The notes below the pieces were generated by a model. It was not told where the DNA came from, did not search any database, and saw nothing but the letters and a program-made list of their open reading frames with translations. Shown here piece after piece: positions 8,088 to 15,436 of a stretch of 22,467 nucleotides of DNA. Position numbers and translations under genes: made by a program. The stretch is from DASWHD01 sp036393335. GTDB taxonomy: Bacteria; CG2-30-53-67; CG2-30-70-394. The stretch is from positions 1-22,467 of the forward strand of contig DASWHD010000056.1 in assembly GCA_036393335.1 (NCBI GenBank), written 5' to 3'. The first letter of the stretch is position 1. Every line of letters starts with the position of its first letter.

Positions 8088-9974
8088 ATGGCTCCCGCCA
8101 AGCCGATCGATCTCGATGACCTGCCGCACCGCCCGGGCATCTACCTGATGCGGGACGCGGAAGGTACCGTGCTCTACGTGGGCAAGGCGGTGGACCTGGC
8201 CAAGCGGGTGCGCAGCTACTTCACCCGCGGCAGCCAGGCGGTGAAGACCCGCACCCTGGTGGCCAGGATCGCCGCGGTGGAGACCATCGTGGTGGAGAAC
8301 GAGGTGGAAGCCCTGCTCCTCGAGTCCAACTTCATCAAGGAGCACCGGCCGCGCTACAACGTCCTGCTGCGCGACGACAAGCAGTACCCGTACATACGCC
8401 TGTCGGTGCAGGAGGAGTTCCCGCGCATCGACGTGGTGCGTCAGGTGGCGGACGACGGCGCCCGCTACTACGGGCCGTACGTGGCCGGCGTGTCGATCAC
8501 CGACACGGTCAACCTGATCAACAACCACTTCATGGTGCGCAAGTGCCTCAACCGCGAGTTCAAGGTGCAGCCACGGCCCTCGTTGCAATTTCAGATCGGC
8601 CGGTGCTACTCGCCGTGTACCGGCCAGATCTCCCCGGAGGAGTACCGGCGCAAGGTGGTGGAGCCGGTGCGCCACTTCCTGGAGGGGCGCGACCGGGTCT
8701 TGCTGCGTGACCTTCACCAGCGCATGGCCGAGGCCGCGGCGGCGGAGGACTTCGAGGAGGCGGCGCGCCTGCGCGATCAGATCCGCCGGGTGGAGAAGGT
8801 CGTCGCCCGGCAGAACATCGTCGATCCCAAGGGGGGCGACGAGGACGTGGTCGGCGTGGCGCAGGTGGGGACCACCACGGCGGTCGCCATCCTGGTCATC
8901 CGCGCCGGCAAGCTCCAGGGGCGCCGCGACTTCGTCTTCACGGACGAGGACCAGCCGCTCGCCGAGCTGCTCGATCAGGTGGTGCGACAATACTACGGCG
9001 CCGGCAGCCTGGTGCCGGCCGTGGTCCTCGTCCCCGATACCCTCCCCCACCAGGCGCTACTCGCGGAGTATCTGAGCGCGCGCCGCGGCCAGCGCGCCGC
9101 GCTGCTCGTGCCCCACCGCGGTCGCCGAGCACAGCTCGTGCAGATGGCGGCGGACAACGCACGCCAGGCGTTGGAGGAGCACCAGGCGAAGCGCACCCGC
9201 GCCACGGACCTGCTGGCGGCCCTGAAGCTTGCCGCCGGCCTGCGCCATCTACCGCGGCGCATCGAGTGCTTCGACATCTCCAACGTCGCTGGCCAGCACG
9301 CGGTCGGGTCGATGGTGGTCTTCGCGGAGGCGCGGCCGGCGCGGCGCGACTACCGCCACTTCAAGATCCGCGCCGTGGAGGGCCCCAACGACTTCGCCAT
9401 GATGGCCGAGGTGATCGCCCGCCGCTACGGCGGTACCCTGGCGCAGCGGTTGGCCCCGCCGGACCTGATCCTGATCGACGGCGGGCCGCCACAGCTCGGC
9501 GCCGTGGCACCGGTGCTGGAGCGGCTAGGTCTGGTGGACCGGGTCGACCTCCTGGGGATCGCCAAGGCGCGCTCGGTGGACGGCCGGGGCAAGGGGCGCG
9601 GCGAGGCGGCGCGCGGTTACGAGCGGTTGCACCGGGCCGGCGGGGGGGAGGATGGAGCGGAGGGGCCGGTGGTCCTCGCCCCGGACGACCCCGTCTCCCA
9701 CCTCGTGGCGCGGATCCGCGACGAGGCACACCGCTTCGCCATCACCTACTACCGCAAGTTGCACGGCGACAAGCTGGTGGCCAGCGGCCTGGACGACGTC
9801 CCGGGCGTGGGCCTGGCGCGCAAGGTGGCGCTGCTCAAGCACTTCGGATCGCTGGCGCGGGTGCGCCAGGCGAGCCTCGACGAGCTGGCCGCCTGCCCCA
9901 AGATCGACCGCCGCACGGCCCAGGCGGTCCACGACCACTTGCATGGGCTGCGGCCCGGCCGGCCGGCCGGGTAG
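8088..9974 (+). CDS. uvrC: Excinuclease ABC subunit UvrC
   Basis: UvrC makes both incisions flanking a lesion in nucleotide-excision repair, after UvrA/UvrB damage recognition. The 628-residue protein has the full architecture: a GIY-YIG nuclease with GIY at 17-19 and YVG at 30-32 (3' incision), a UVR motif near residues 205-240 (DFEEAARLRDQIRRVEKV) that binds UvrB, an RNase H-like nuclease domain (5' incision) with ECFDISNVAGQHAVGS, LILIDGGPPQLGAV and IRDEAHRFAITYYRK blocks, and C-terminal helix-hairpin-helix motifs around VPGVGLARKVALLKHFGSL. Between the second and third of those blocks it carries roughly 14 extra Gly/Arg-rich residues compared with the E. coli protein from memory. The start at 8088 gives the usual spacing before the GIY motif. 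It is convergent with the DUF2934-type gene. The usual gammaproteobacterial neighbour pgsA is absent downstream. Confidence 0.97.
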   Translation: MAPAKPIDLDDLPHRPGIYLMRDAEGTVLYVGKAVDLAKRVRSYFTRGSQAVKTRTLVARIAAVETIVVENEVEALLLESNFIKEHRPRYNVLLRDDKQYPYIRLSVQEEFPRIDVVRQVADDGARYYGPYVAGVSITDTVNLINNHFMVRKCLNREFKVQPRPSLQFQIGRCYSPCTGQISPEEYRRKVVEPVRHFLEGRDRVLLRDLHQRMAEAAAAEDFEEAARLRDQIRRVEKVVARQNIVDPKGGDEDVVGVAQVGTTTAVAILVIRAGKLQGRRDFVFTDEDQPLAELLDQVVRQYYGAGSLVPAVVLVPDTLPHQALLAEYLSARRGQRAALLVPHRGRRAQLVQMAADNARQALEEHQAKRTRATDLLAALKLAAGLRHLPRRIECFDISNVAGQHAVGSMVVFAEARPARRDYRHFKIRAVEGPNDFAMMAEVIARRYGGTLAQRLAPPDLILIDGGPPQLGAVAPVLERLGLVDRVDLLGIAKARSVDGRGKGRGEAARGYERLHRAGGGEDGAEGPVVLAPDDPVSHLVARIRDEAHRFAITYYRKLHGDKLVASGLDDVPGVGLARKVALLKHFGSLARVRQASLDELAACPKIDRRTAQAVHDHLHGLRPGRPAG

Positions 9975-10026
9975 CCCGTGGTTCTCACGCGGGATCGTCG
10001 CGCGCGCGGATGTCCGCACCCACGGG
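9975..10026. terminator. Possible bidirectional terminator between uvrC and the DUF2934-type gene
   Basis: This 68-nt convergent gap begins with cccgtgg (9975-9981) and contains its perfect complement ccacggg at 10020-10026. A local alternative hairpin cccgtg-gttct-cacgcggg with one bulge spans 9975-9993. No T-run is evident on either strand, so intrinsic termination is uncertain. Confidence 0.35.
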
Positions 10027-10042
10027 CGGGTTGCGGCGGTAC

Positions 10043-10231
10043 CTACTTGCCGTTGCGGAGACGGGCGTCGACCTCCGCCTCGGAGGCCAGCCAGTCCGCG
10101 TCCTCGTGGCCGCTCGCGAAGCCCCGGGCCTGGGCGCGCAGGTAGGCGGCGTCGGCGATCATGCGCAGGCGCTCCTGCTCGTCGACCTTCTTGGATTTGG
10201 GCTTGTTGGGGGTGGTCGCCTGCTTGGCCAT
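10043..10231 (-). CDS. Small DUF2934-family protein
   Basis: This 62-residue protein resembles the DUF2934 family, short proteins of unknown function. After a Lys-rich N-terminus (MAKQATTPNKPKSKKVDEQ) comes the pattern RLRMIADAAYLRAQARGFA, followed by GHEDADWLASEAEVDARL. This matches the family pattern of I-A-x-x-A-Y near an R-G-F and a D-W-L-x-A-E. GGAG about 8 nt upstream of the ATG at 10231 supports the start. The positively charged tail followed by an amphipathic helical segment suggests a nucleic-acid or protein contact, but no function can be assigned. It faces uvrC and is separated by about 250 nt from the end of the large minus-strand operon. Confidence 0.8.
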   Translation of the reverse strand: MAKQATTPNKPKSKKVDEQERLRMIADAAYLRAQARGFASGHEDADWLASEAEVDARLRNGK

Positions 10232-10278
10232 GGCGGATTCTCCGGGGAGGAAGGGGGAAGGGGAGGGGCCGAGGCAGG

Positions 10279-10318
10279 GGTTCCCAAGGCGGGATGGCTC
10301 GGTCCCTCTGTGGGAACC
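10279..10318. promoter_or_regulatory. Inverted repeat ggttccca/tgggaacc upstream of the DUF2934-type gene
   Basis: The perfect 8-bp arms at 10279-10286 and 10311-10318 enclose 24 nt. The repeat lies 48 nt upstream of the minus-strand gene at 10231 and 168 nt beyond the end of the large operon. It could be an operator for the former or part of a terminator for the latter; no T-run is seen. The rest of 10232-10485 holds no convincing gene. Confidence 0.3.
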
Positions 10319-10485
10319 TGGAGAATGGTTTAGCCTGGTTCACGGCGATTGGCAAGGGAAGAACGCGCCCCATAATCGTCGGTGGAGCTCGCCACCTTGC
10401 AGTATGTCGAGGACTCGGACGAGGACCCGGCTAGGAGATGCGGGCGGTTGCACCGTCGCAGCAGATTCATGGTGAGAAATGCGGG

Positions 10486-10914
10486 TTAGCCCTCGGCGGC
10501 GGCCTTGAGGTCCCGCAACAGGGCGACGGAGAGCGCCCGGATCCGCCAGGCCGGGAAGAAGGGCCCCGCGGCGCGCACCGCCGGCCCGTGGAACTGCGTT
10601 CGGCTGATCACGCGCACTTGGCGGTAGCCCTCTTCGCAGAGAAACGTGTGGCGCGCAGTAATCCCCGGCATGCGGCTCTCCCACACGACATAGGTGGGGG
10701 GCTGGGCGTCGGTCACCACCGCCGCGCAGGGGATCGGCACGCGAAACGGCTGGATGGTGCAGGTGAAGGTCGTCCCCGGCGTGAGGTGTGCGTCACCCCG
10801 GTAGGCGACGCCGCGCAGGACGGAGTTCCAGCGGTACCACGACGAGAGATCGGCGACCGTCTCCCAGATCCGCCCTACCGGTGCGGCGATCTCGAGCGAT
10901 GCCTCGACGATCAT
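10486..10914 (-). CDS. SRPBCC-fold (START/polyketide-cyclase-like) protein
   Basis: This 142-residue protein has the SRPBCC (Bet v1/START-like) pattern: an opening strand MIVEASLEIAAPVGRIWETV, then ADLSSWYRWNSVLRGV, a central TFTCTIQPFRVPIPCAAVV, and a long C-terminal helix ending RALSVALLRDLKAAAEG. Such proteins enclose hydrophobic ligands or act as small cyclases, hydratases or chaperones. The frame is open to 10983, but MIVEAS at 10914 is the natural domain start and has a purine-rich GGGGGTAAGGAA directly upstream. It is the last gene of the minus-strand operon, 31 nt after glgX. Its ligand is unknown; the operon context could point to a partner of the oxidoreductase, but this is speculation. 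Confidence 0.85.
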   Translation of the reverse strand: MIVEASLEIAAPVGRIWETVADLSSWYRWNSVLRGVAYRGDAHLTPGTTFTCTIQPFRVPIPCAAVVTDAQPPTYVVWESRMPGITARHTFLCEEGYRQVRVISRTQFHGPAVRAAGPFFPAWRIRALSVALLRDLKAAAEG

Positions 10915-10945
10915 TTCCTTACCCCCGGCCCGCGTCGTCCGGGGT

Positions 10946-12982
10946 TCAGGTACGCATAAGAACAACGACCGCCCGTGGCGCAACTATATAACGCAGTTCC
11001 GAGAGCAACGCCTCCTGGCCGGGCTCGGCGATGTCCTGCGGGCTGGCGAGCGACGTGTCGACCAGCCGCCGCCACTCCCCCGCGGCACCCTCTTGGACCC
11101 GGAACTCGAGGGGCTCCCAGTAGGCGTTGATCATGACGTAGAGATCCGCGTCGCCCAGGGCGGCGCCGGCGAGGTAGAAGGCCAGGCTGCGCGACGCAAA
11201 GCTCCAGTCCGGCTGACCGCCGACGCCGGCCCAGCGTACCGCCTCGCGCCAGAACCGCGAACGCCCGAGGGACGGGTGCGCCTTGCGGAAGGCGATCATC
11301 CGCTGGAAGAAGCGAAAGATATCTCCATAGAGCTGGCGCCGCCCCCAGTCCAGCCAGGTGGTCTCGTCGTCCTGGTTGTACGGGTTGTTGTTGCCGCCCT
11401 GGGTATGGGCGAGCTCGTCGCCGGCCACGATCATCGGGGTGCCGTTGGCCAGCATGAGTAGGCAACAGAAGTTCTTGATCTGGCGCCGGCGCAGGTCCAC
11501 GACCGCACCCGGCACGCCGGCGTCGCCCTCCCAGCCGCAATTCCACGAGCGGTTGTCGTCCGTGCCGCCGTCACTGCCCGCATTGTGCTTCTCGTTGTAG
11601 GACACCAGGTCGTAGAGGGTGAAGCCGTCGTGGGCGGTGATGAAGTTGACGCTCTGGAAGGCGTGGTAGGCGTTCTCCAGGTCATCGGGGAAGAGATCCA
11701 CCGAGCCGTAGAGGCGGGTCGCAAGGGCCCCGACCAGGCCGGGGTCGCTCTTGACGAAGGAACGCACCTGGTCGCGGAACTGGCCATTCCACTGCAACCA
11801 AGTGATGCCCGGAAAGCTCCGCCCGAGCTGGTAGGCCGAGATGTCCCACGCCTCGGCGATCAGGCGCACGTCGGCGAGCACCGGGTCGCTGCGAATGGCG
11901 GAGATGATGGGCGGGTCCTCGAGGTTGATGGACCCGTCGCTGTTGCGGGTGAAGATCGAGGCGAGGTCGAAGCGGAAGCCGTCGACGTGCATCTCCTGTA
12001 CCCAGTAGCGCAGGCTGTCGAGGACGAAGGCGCGCACGTAGCGATTGGCGGTGTGCAGGACGTTGCCGGTGCCGGCGTCGTTGCGGTAGCGGCTGCGGTC
12101 GTCTTCGAGGAGGTAGTAGGTGGTGTTGTCGATGCCGCGCAAGCCGTAGTTGGGCCCGTCCGCGTTGTTCTCCGTGGTGTGGTTGTAGACCACGTCCAGC
12201 ACCACCTCGATGCCGGCCTGGTGCAGGGCGCGGACCATCGCCTTGAACTCGGTGATCGCCGCGCCCGGCTCGGTCGAGACCGCGTAGAGATGGTGCGGGG
12301 CGAAGAAGTTGAGGGTCATGTAGCCCCAGTAGTTGCCCTCGGCGGGGTCGAACTGGAACACCGGCATGAGCTCCACCACCGTCACCCCGAGCTCCTGGAG
12401 ATAGGGGATCTTGTCCACCACCCCGGCGAAGGTGCCGCGGCGCTCGGCGGCCACCCCCGAGCTTTGCCGGCGGGTGAAGCCGCGGACGTGCAGCTCGTAG
12501 ATCACCGTGTCGTGGCCATGGCGCGGGCACCGGTCGTCGCCCCAGTCGAAGGGGAGCGGCTCGGGTCGCAGCACGCCCAAGGGCGCGCGGCCGGCGTTGT
12601 TCCCCGGCCGGCTGGCCGCCTCGCGATTGTGGCCGGGCGGGAAGAAGACCGCGCGGGCGTAGGGGTCGAGCAGCACCTTGTCGCGGTCGAAGCGATGACC
12701 CTGGGAGGGCTCGAACGGCCCGGCGACGCGGTAGGCGTAGTAGCGCGCCTGTTCGACCACCGGCGCCGCCACGCGGCAATGCCAGACCCGGGCGCTCTTG
12801 TTGCGCAGGGGGTCCAGCACCGTGGTATGGATGGGTGTGGCCGGGTTCCCCTGGCCGTAGAGCTCCAGGGTCACGCCGGTGGCGTGCTTGGTGTAGAGGG
12901 CGAAGTTGTAGGCCGCCTCCTCCGGAATGGCGGTCACGCCGAGGGGATAGGGGCTGCCCTCGGTGCGGGTCCAGAGCGGCAT
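10946..12982 (-). CDS. glgX: Glycogen debranching enzyme GlgX (isoamylase-type, GH13)
   Basis: This 678-residue enzyme hydrolyses alpha-1,6 branch points of glycogen limit dextrins in the cytoplasm. An N-terminal CBM48/isoamylase N region (YPLGVTAIPEEAAYNFALYT onward, near residues 10-110) leads into a GH13 barrel. The signature blocks are VVLDVVYNHTTEN, HVDGFRFDLAS with nucleophile Asp339, IAEAWDIS with acid/base Glu377, and ITAHDGFTLYDL with transition-state stabiliser Asp452. Length fits GlgX. The frame is open to 13789, but only MPLWTRTEGSPYPLG at 12982 is preceded by AGGAGA at 7-nt spacing. No glgA, glgB, glgC or glgP is nearby; instead it sits inside an oxidoreductase/cupin operon, 50 nt after cupin A. 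A trehalose-pathway TreX role is a possible alternative. Confidence 0.94.
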   Translation of the reverse strand: MPLWTRTEGSPYPLGVTAIPEEAAYNFALYTKHATGVTLELYGQGNPATPIHTTVLDPLRNKSARVWHCRVAAPVVEQARYYAYRVAGPFEPSQGHRFDRDKVLLDPYARAVFFPPGHNREAASRPGNNAGRAPLGVLRPEPLPFDWGDDRCPRHGHDTVIYELHVRGFTRRQSSGVAAERRGTFAGVVDKIPYLQELGVTVVELMPVFQFDPAEGNYWGYMTLNFFAPHHLYAVSTEPGAAITEFKAMVRALHQAGIEVVLDVVYNHTTENNADGPNYGLRGIDNTTYYLLEDDRSRYRNDAGTGNVLHTANRYVRAFVLDSLRYWVQEMHVDGFRFDLASIFTRNSDGSINLEDPPIISAIRSDPVLADVRLIAEAWDISAYQLGRSFPGITWLQWNGQFRDQVRSFVKSDPGLVGALATRLYGSVDLFPDDLENAYHAFQSVNFITAHDGFTLYDLVSYNEKHNAGSDGGTDDNRSWNCGWEGDAGVPGAVVDLRRRQIKNFCCLLMLANGTPMIVAGDELAHTQGGNNNPYNQDDETTWLDWGRRQLYGDIFRFFQRMIAFRKAHPSLGRSRFWREAVRWAGVGGQPDWSFASRSLAFYLAGAALGDADLYVMINAYWEPLEFRVQEGAAGEWRRLVDTSLASPQDIAEPGQEALLSELRYIVAPRAVVVLMRT

Positions 12983-13032
12983 CGGTGGTCTCCTGGCGCG
13001 GTATCCGGCGGTCTCGGGTACCGCCGCGGGGT

Positions 13033-14289
13033 TCAATCGTAGCCGCCGAACATGAACAGGGAGAGGTCTTCGTCGGACGGGTTCATGAGGCCGTGGAGCT
13101 GGCCGCCCTTGAGCATGGCGAAGTGGCCGGCGCGCAGGGTGCGGATCTCCAGGCAGCGCTCGCGGTTGACCATCTTCAGCCAGTCGCCCACCACCATGTA
13201 GCCGCGCCCCTCCATCATCAGGAAGACCTCCTGGTTGTCGCGGTGGCGGTGCAGGCCGATGCCGCACTCGGGCTTCATCACGTGCAGGTCCATGTACTCC
13301 ACGCCCATGAAGGGCTCGTAGGCGTTGCCGTGGGCCTTGGTGCCGTAGCCGTTGAGGTTCCAGGGATTGAGCTGGCGTCCCAGCTCGCCGGCGCCGCGCT
13401 CGGCGTAGCGGCCGTACTTGGACAGCAGATTGCGGTACTCGAGGAAGCCGACGCCGCCGTGCGGGTGGGGGCTGACGCCGACCCCCAGATAGTGATCCCA
13501 GCCGCGCACGATCATGTTGAACTCGTAGTGGTAGTTGGCCCCCTCCCGGGAGTCCCACACCGAAGCGCTCGCGTCGGCCCAGGCCACCTCGAGGTGCAGG
13601 GGCAGGATCGGGTGCATGGCGTGGCCGGGGACGACGTTCACCAGGTAGAGGTCGTTGAGGCGGTCGCGGTCGAAGTCCGCCGCCGCCCCCGGGATCAGGT
13701 CGGGGCGGACCTGCAGCTCGCCGCGGTCCAGGGCGTCGCGGCCCTTGGCGTCGAGCAGCGGGCGCAGATCGCTGCCGGGGTAGCCCCACAGCTCGACCTC
13801 GTAGCGATCGCTCAGCTCGTTGTACGGCACGCGGATGAGCCCGCCGCTCGCGGTGCTGCCGACCTTGAGCCAGAGGCGGATGTCCGGCCCGAGGCGGCCG
13901 CCGCTGCGGCGCGACAGCTCGGAGTCCGGCCCGCCGCGGTAGGACAAGCGCAGAAAGGGCAGGGCCGCCCCGCCGGCGCGCACCCAGCCGCGGATCAGGT
14001 GGCAGTCGGTGGCGAGGAAGTCGCGCAGGTTCTGCTTCTGGAAGTCGGTCTTGTTGTCCTGGACGGTGGGGTCGAGGATGTCCGCGTCGGCCCCGGCCGG
14101 GCCGTACAGCTCGAGGACCTCGAAGGGGAACAGGAACTGCAACTGCTCGGAGAGGTAGCGCTCGCGCCCGGCGGCCAGGCGCACCCGCTCCATCTGGCCG
14201 AGCAGCTTGAGCAGCGAATTGCCGCGGTCGTAATCGGGCGTGCTGGCGGGGTCGACCCGGAACACGGCGTCGGCGTGGACGATTTGCAT
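13033..14289 (-). CDS. Two-domain cupin protein A of unknown function
   Basis: The C-terminal part of this 418-residue protein (about 330-418) is a cupin. Motif 1 reads GIGLHRHRDNQEVFLMMEG with metal ligands His347, His349 and Glu354; motif 2 reads GHFAMLKGGQLHGLMN with His399. All four ligands are present, so a metal-dependent enzyme or binding protein is likely. The N-terminal two-thirds belong to no family I recognise, but the block PFLRLSYRGG-x-x-SELSRR-x-GGRL-x(5)-LWLKV near 111-143 and the later YEVELW closely parallel cupin B. A DFDRDRLNDLYLVNVVPG segment lies near 205-222, and a His-rich SPHPHGG at 273-279. It starts 13 nt after cupin B and ends 50 nt before glgX. Sugar isomerase or epimerase, dioxygenase and non-catalytic scaffold are all possible. 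Confidence 0.8.
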   Translation of the reverse strand: MQIVHADAVFRVDPASTPDYDRGNSLLKLLGQMERVRLAAGRERYLSEQLQFLFPFEVLELYGPAGADADILDPTVQDNKTDFQKQNLRDFLATDCHLIRGWVRAGGAALPFLRLSYRGGPDSELSRRSGGRLGPDIRLWLKVGSTASGGLIRVPYNELSDRYEVELWGYPGSDLRPLLDAKGRDALDRGELQVRPDLIPGAAADFDRDRLNDLYLVNVVPGHAMHPILPLHLEVAWADASASVWDSREGANYHYEFNMIVRGWDHYLGVGVSPHPHGGVGFLEYRNLLSKYGRYAERGAGELGRQLNPWNLNGYGTKAHGNAYEPFMGVEYMDLHVMKPECGIGLHRHRDNQEVFLMMEGRGYMVVGDWLKMVNRERCLEIRTLRAGHFAMLKGGQLHGLMNPSDEDLSLFMFGGYD

Positions 14290-14302
14290 GGTGTGGACCT
14301 CG

Positions 14303-15436
14303 TCAACTGCTGTGGTAAAGGACGGAGACGAACTTCAGGGGTTGGGTCCCGGGGTTGCGGATGCCGTGGATGCCGCCGCTCTTGGTGTAGATGATGCTGC
14401 CGGGGCGCACCGGCACCTCGCGGCACGGGCGCGGCCCGAGGCCGAAGATGTCGCGCTCGACGAGCGGCAGGTGGGCGATCTTGGGGTCGTCACCCTCGCC
14501 CAGGTAGGCGATCCCCGCGCCGGAGACGATGTAGTACAGCTCCTCGGTGCCAATGTGGCGGTGGGTGCCCTCGACCTTGCCCGGCGGGATGGTGACCTCG
14601 TGGAAGAACACCAGGGTGCCGCCCAGCTCGCGCTGGAGCATCCAGCGCATCTCCACCAGGTTGCCGGGGCTCCGCTCGGGGTTGTCCGGGTTCATCAAGG
14701 CGTTCTCGTAGCGCACCGGCTCGACCTCGTCGGACTGGAGGTACCAGCCGCGCTGGAAGTCGATCAGGTAGTTCTGGTCCGCCACGGTGTTCTGGTCGGA
14801 GTTGGGCTGCGGGACGTTGGGGACCTGGTGGGAGCGCAGGTAGTTGTTGTCCCACTCCGGCTCGTTGATGGCGTAGCCGAAGGGCAGGTCGCGGTCGTTC
14901 TCGCGGCAGGCGATCTCGACCCGGCGCAGGGCCTTGATATCCGCCAGGGCGGCGTCGAAGGCGGCGACGTGGGTGATGTCGCCATCGGCGCCCATCAGGT
15001 CGAGGACCTGGAGGTCGTGGTGGTTGTTGGCCGGGGCCTCCAGGGTCTGCCACAGCTCCACCTGGTAGGCGTCGATCCAGCGACAGTGGCGCAGCTTGAC
15101 CGTGGCCTCCACCGCGTCGGGGGTGTCGGGGTGGAGGCGCAGCCAGGCGAGCAGCTCGCCGCGCAGGAAGCGCCCGCGCTCGCGCGCCAGCTCCACCAGG
15201 CGCCCGGCGCGGTACTCGATGCGCAGGAAGTTGGAGTAGGGCAGACCGTCCATGAACACCTGGCCCTTGAGCAGGGTGATGTCGGCCTGGCTGCGCACCT
15301 CCTGCACGTTGTAGCGGTAGCGCGGGCTGCGGGTCGCGTTGAGGTATTGCGCGTGATAGACGCGGTCGGGGTAGAACACCACCTTGAAGATGGCGTTCTC
15401 CGGGTGGGTGAAGAGGTCGTCAAAGCGGGTATCCAT
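14303..15436 (-). CDS. Two-domain cupin protein B of unknown function (paralogue of cupin A)
   Basis: This 377-residue protein has a C-terminal cupin (about 270-377). Motif 1 is GKVEGTHRHIGTEELYYIVSG with His292, His294 and Glu298; motif 2 is RPGSIIYTKSGGIHGIRN with His357. The metal site is therefore complete. The N-terminal domain shows NFLRIEYRAG-x-x-VELARERG-x-x-L-x(4)-AWLRL near 69-101 and YQVELW near 124, aligning with the same blocks in cupin A. The start at 15436 is set by GGAGAG 7-8 nt upstream and by the TAATG overlap with the GMC gene stop, so the two are probably translationally coupled. The frame is open upstream to 16066, but that part lies inside the GMC gene. The tight link to the dehydrogenase suggests that it works on the same substrate or product; the reaction is unknown. 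Confidence 0.82.
   Translation of the reverse strand: MDTRFDDLFTHPENAIFKVVFYPDRVYHAQYLNATRSPRYRYNVQEVRSQADITLLKGQVFMDGLPYSNFLRIEYRAGRLVELARERGRFLRGELLAWLRLHPDTPDAVEATVKLRHCRWIDAYQVELWQTLEAPANNHHDLQVLDLMGADGDITHVAAFDAALADIKALRRVEIACRENDRDLPFGYAINEPEWDNNYLRSHQVPNVPQPNSDQNTVADQNYLIDFQRGWYLQSDEVEPVRYENALMNPDNPERSPGNLVEMRWMLQRELGGTLVFFHEVTIPPGKVEGTHRHIGTEELYYIVSGAGIAYLGEGDDPKIAHLPLVERDIFGLGPRPCREVPVRPGSIIYTKSGGIHGIRNPGTQPLKFVSVLYHSS

Noticed and set aside
10946..13789. A 947-codon minus-strand frame extending GlgX upstream through cupin A
   Set aside because: The first 269 codons are Pro/Arg-rich, overlap a well-supported gene in another frame, and GlgX has a good start at 12982.
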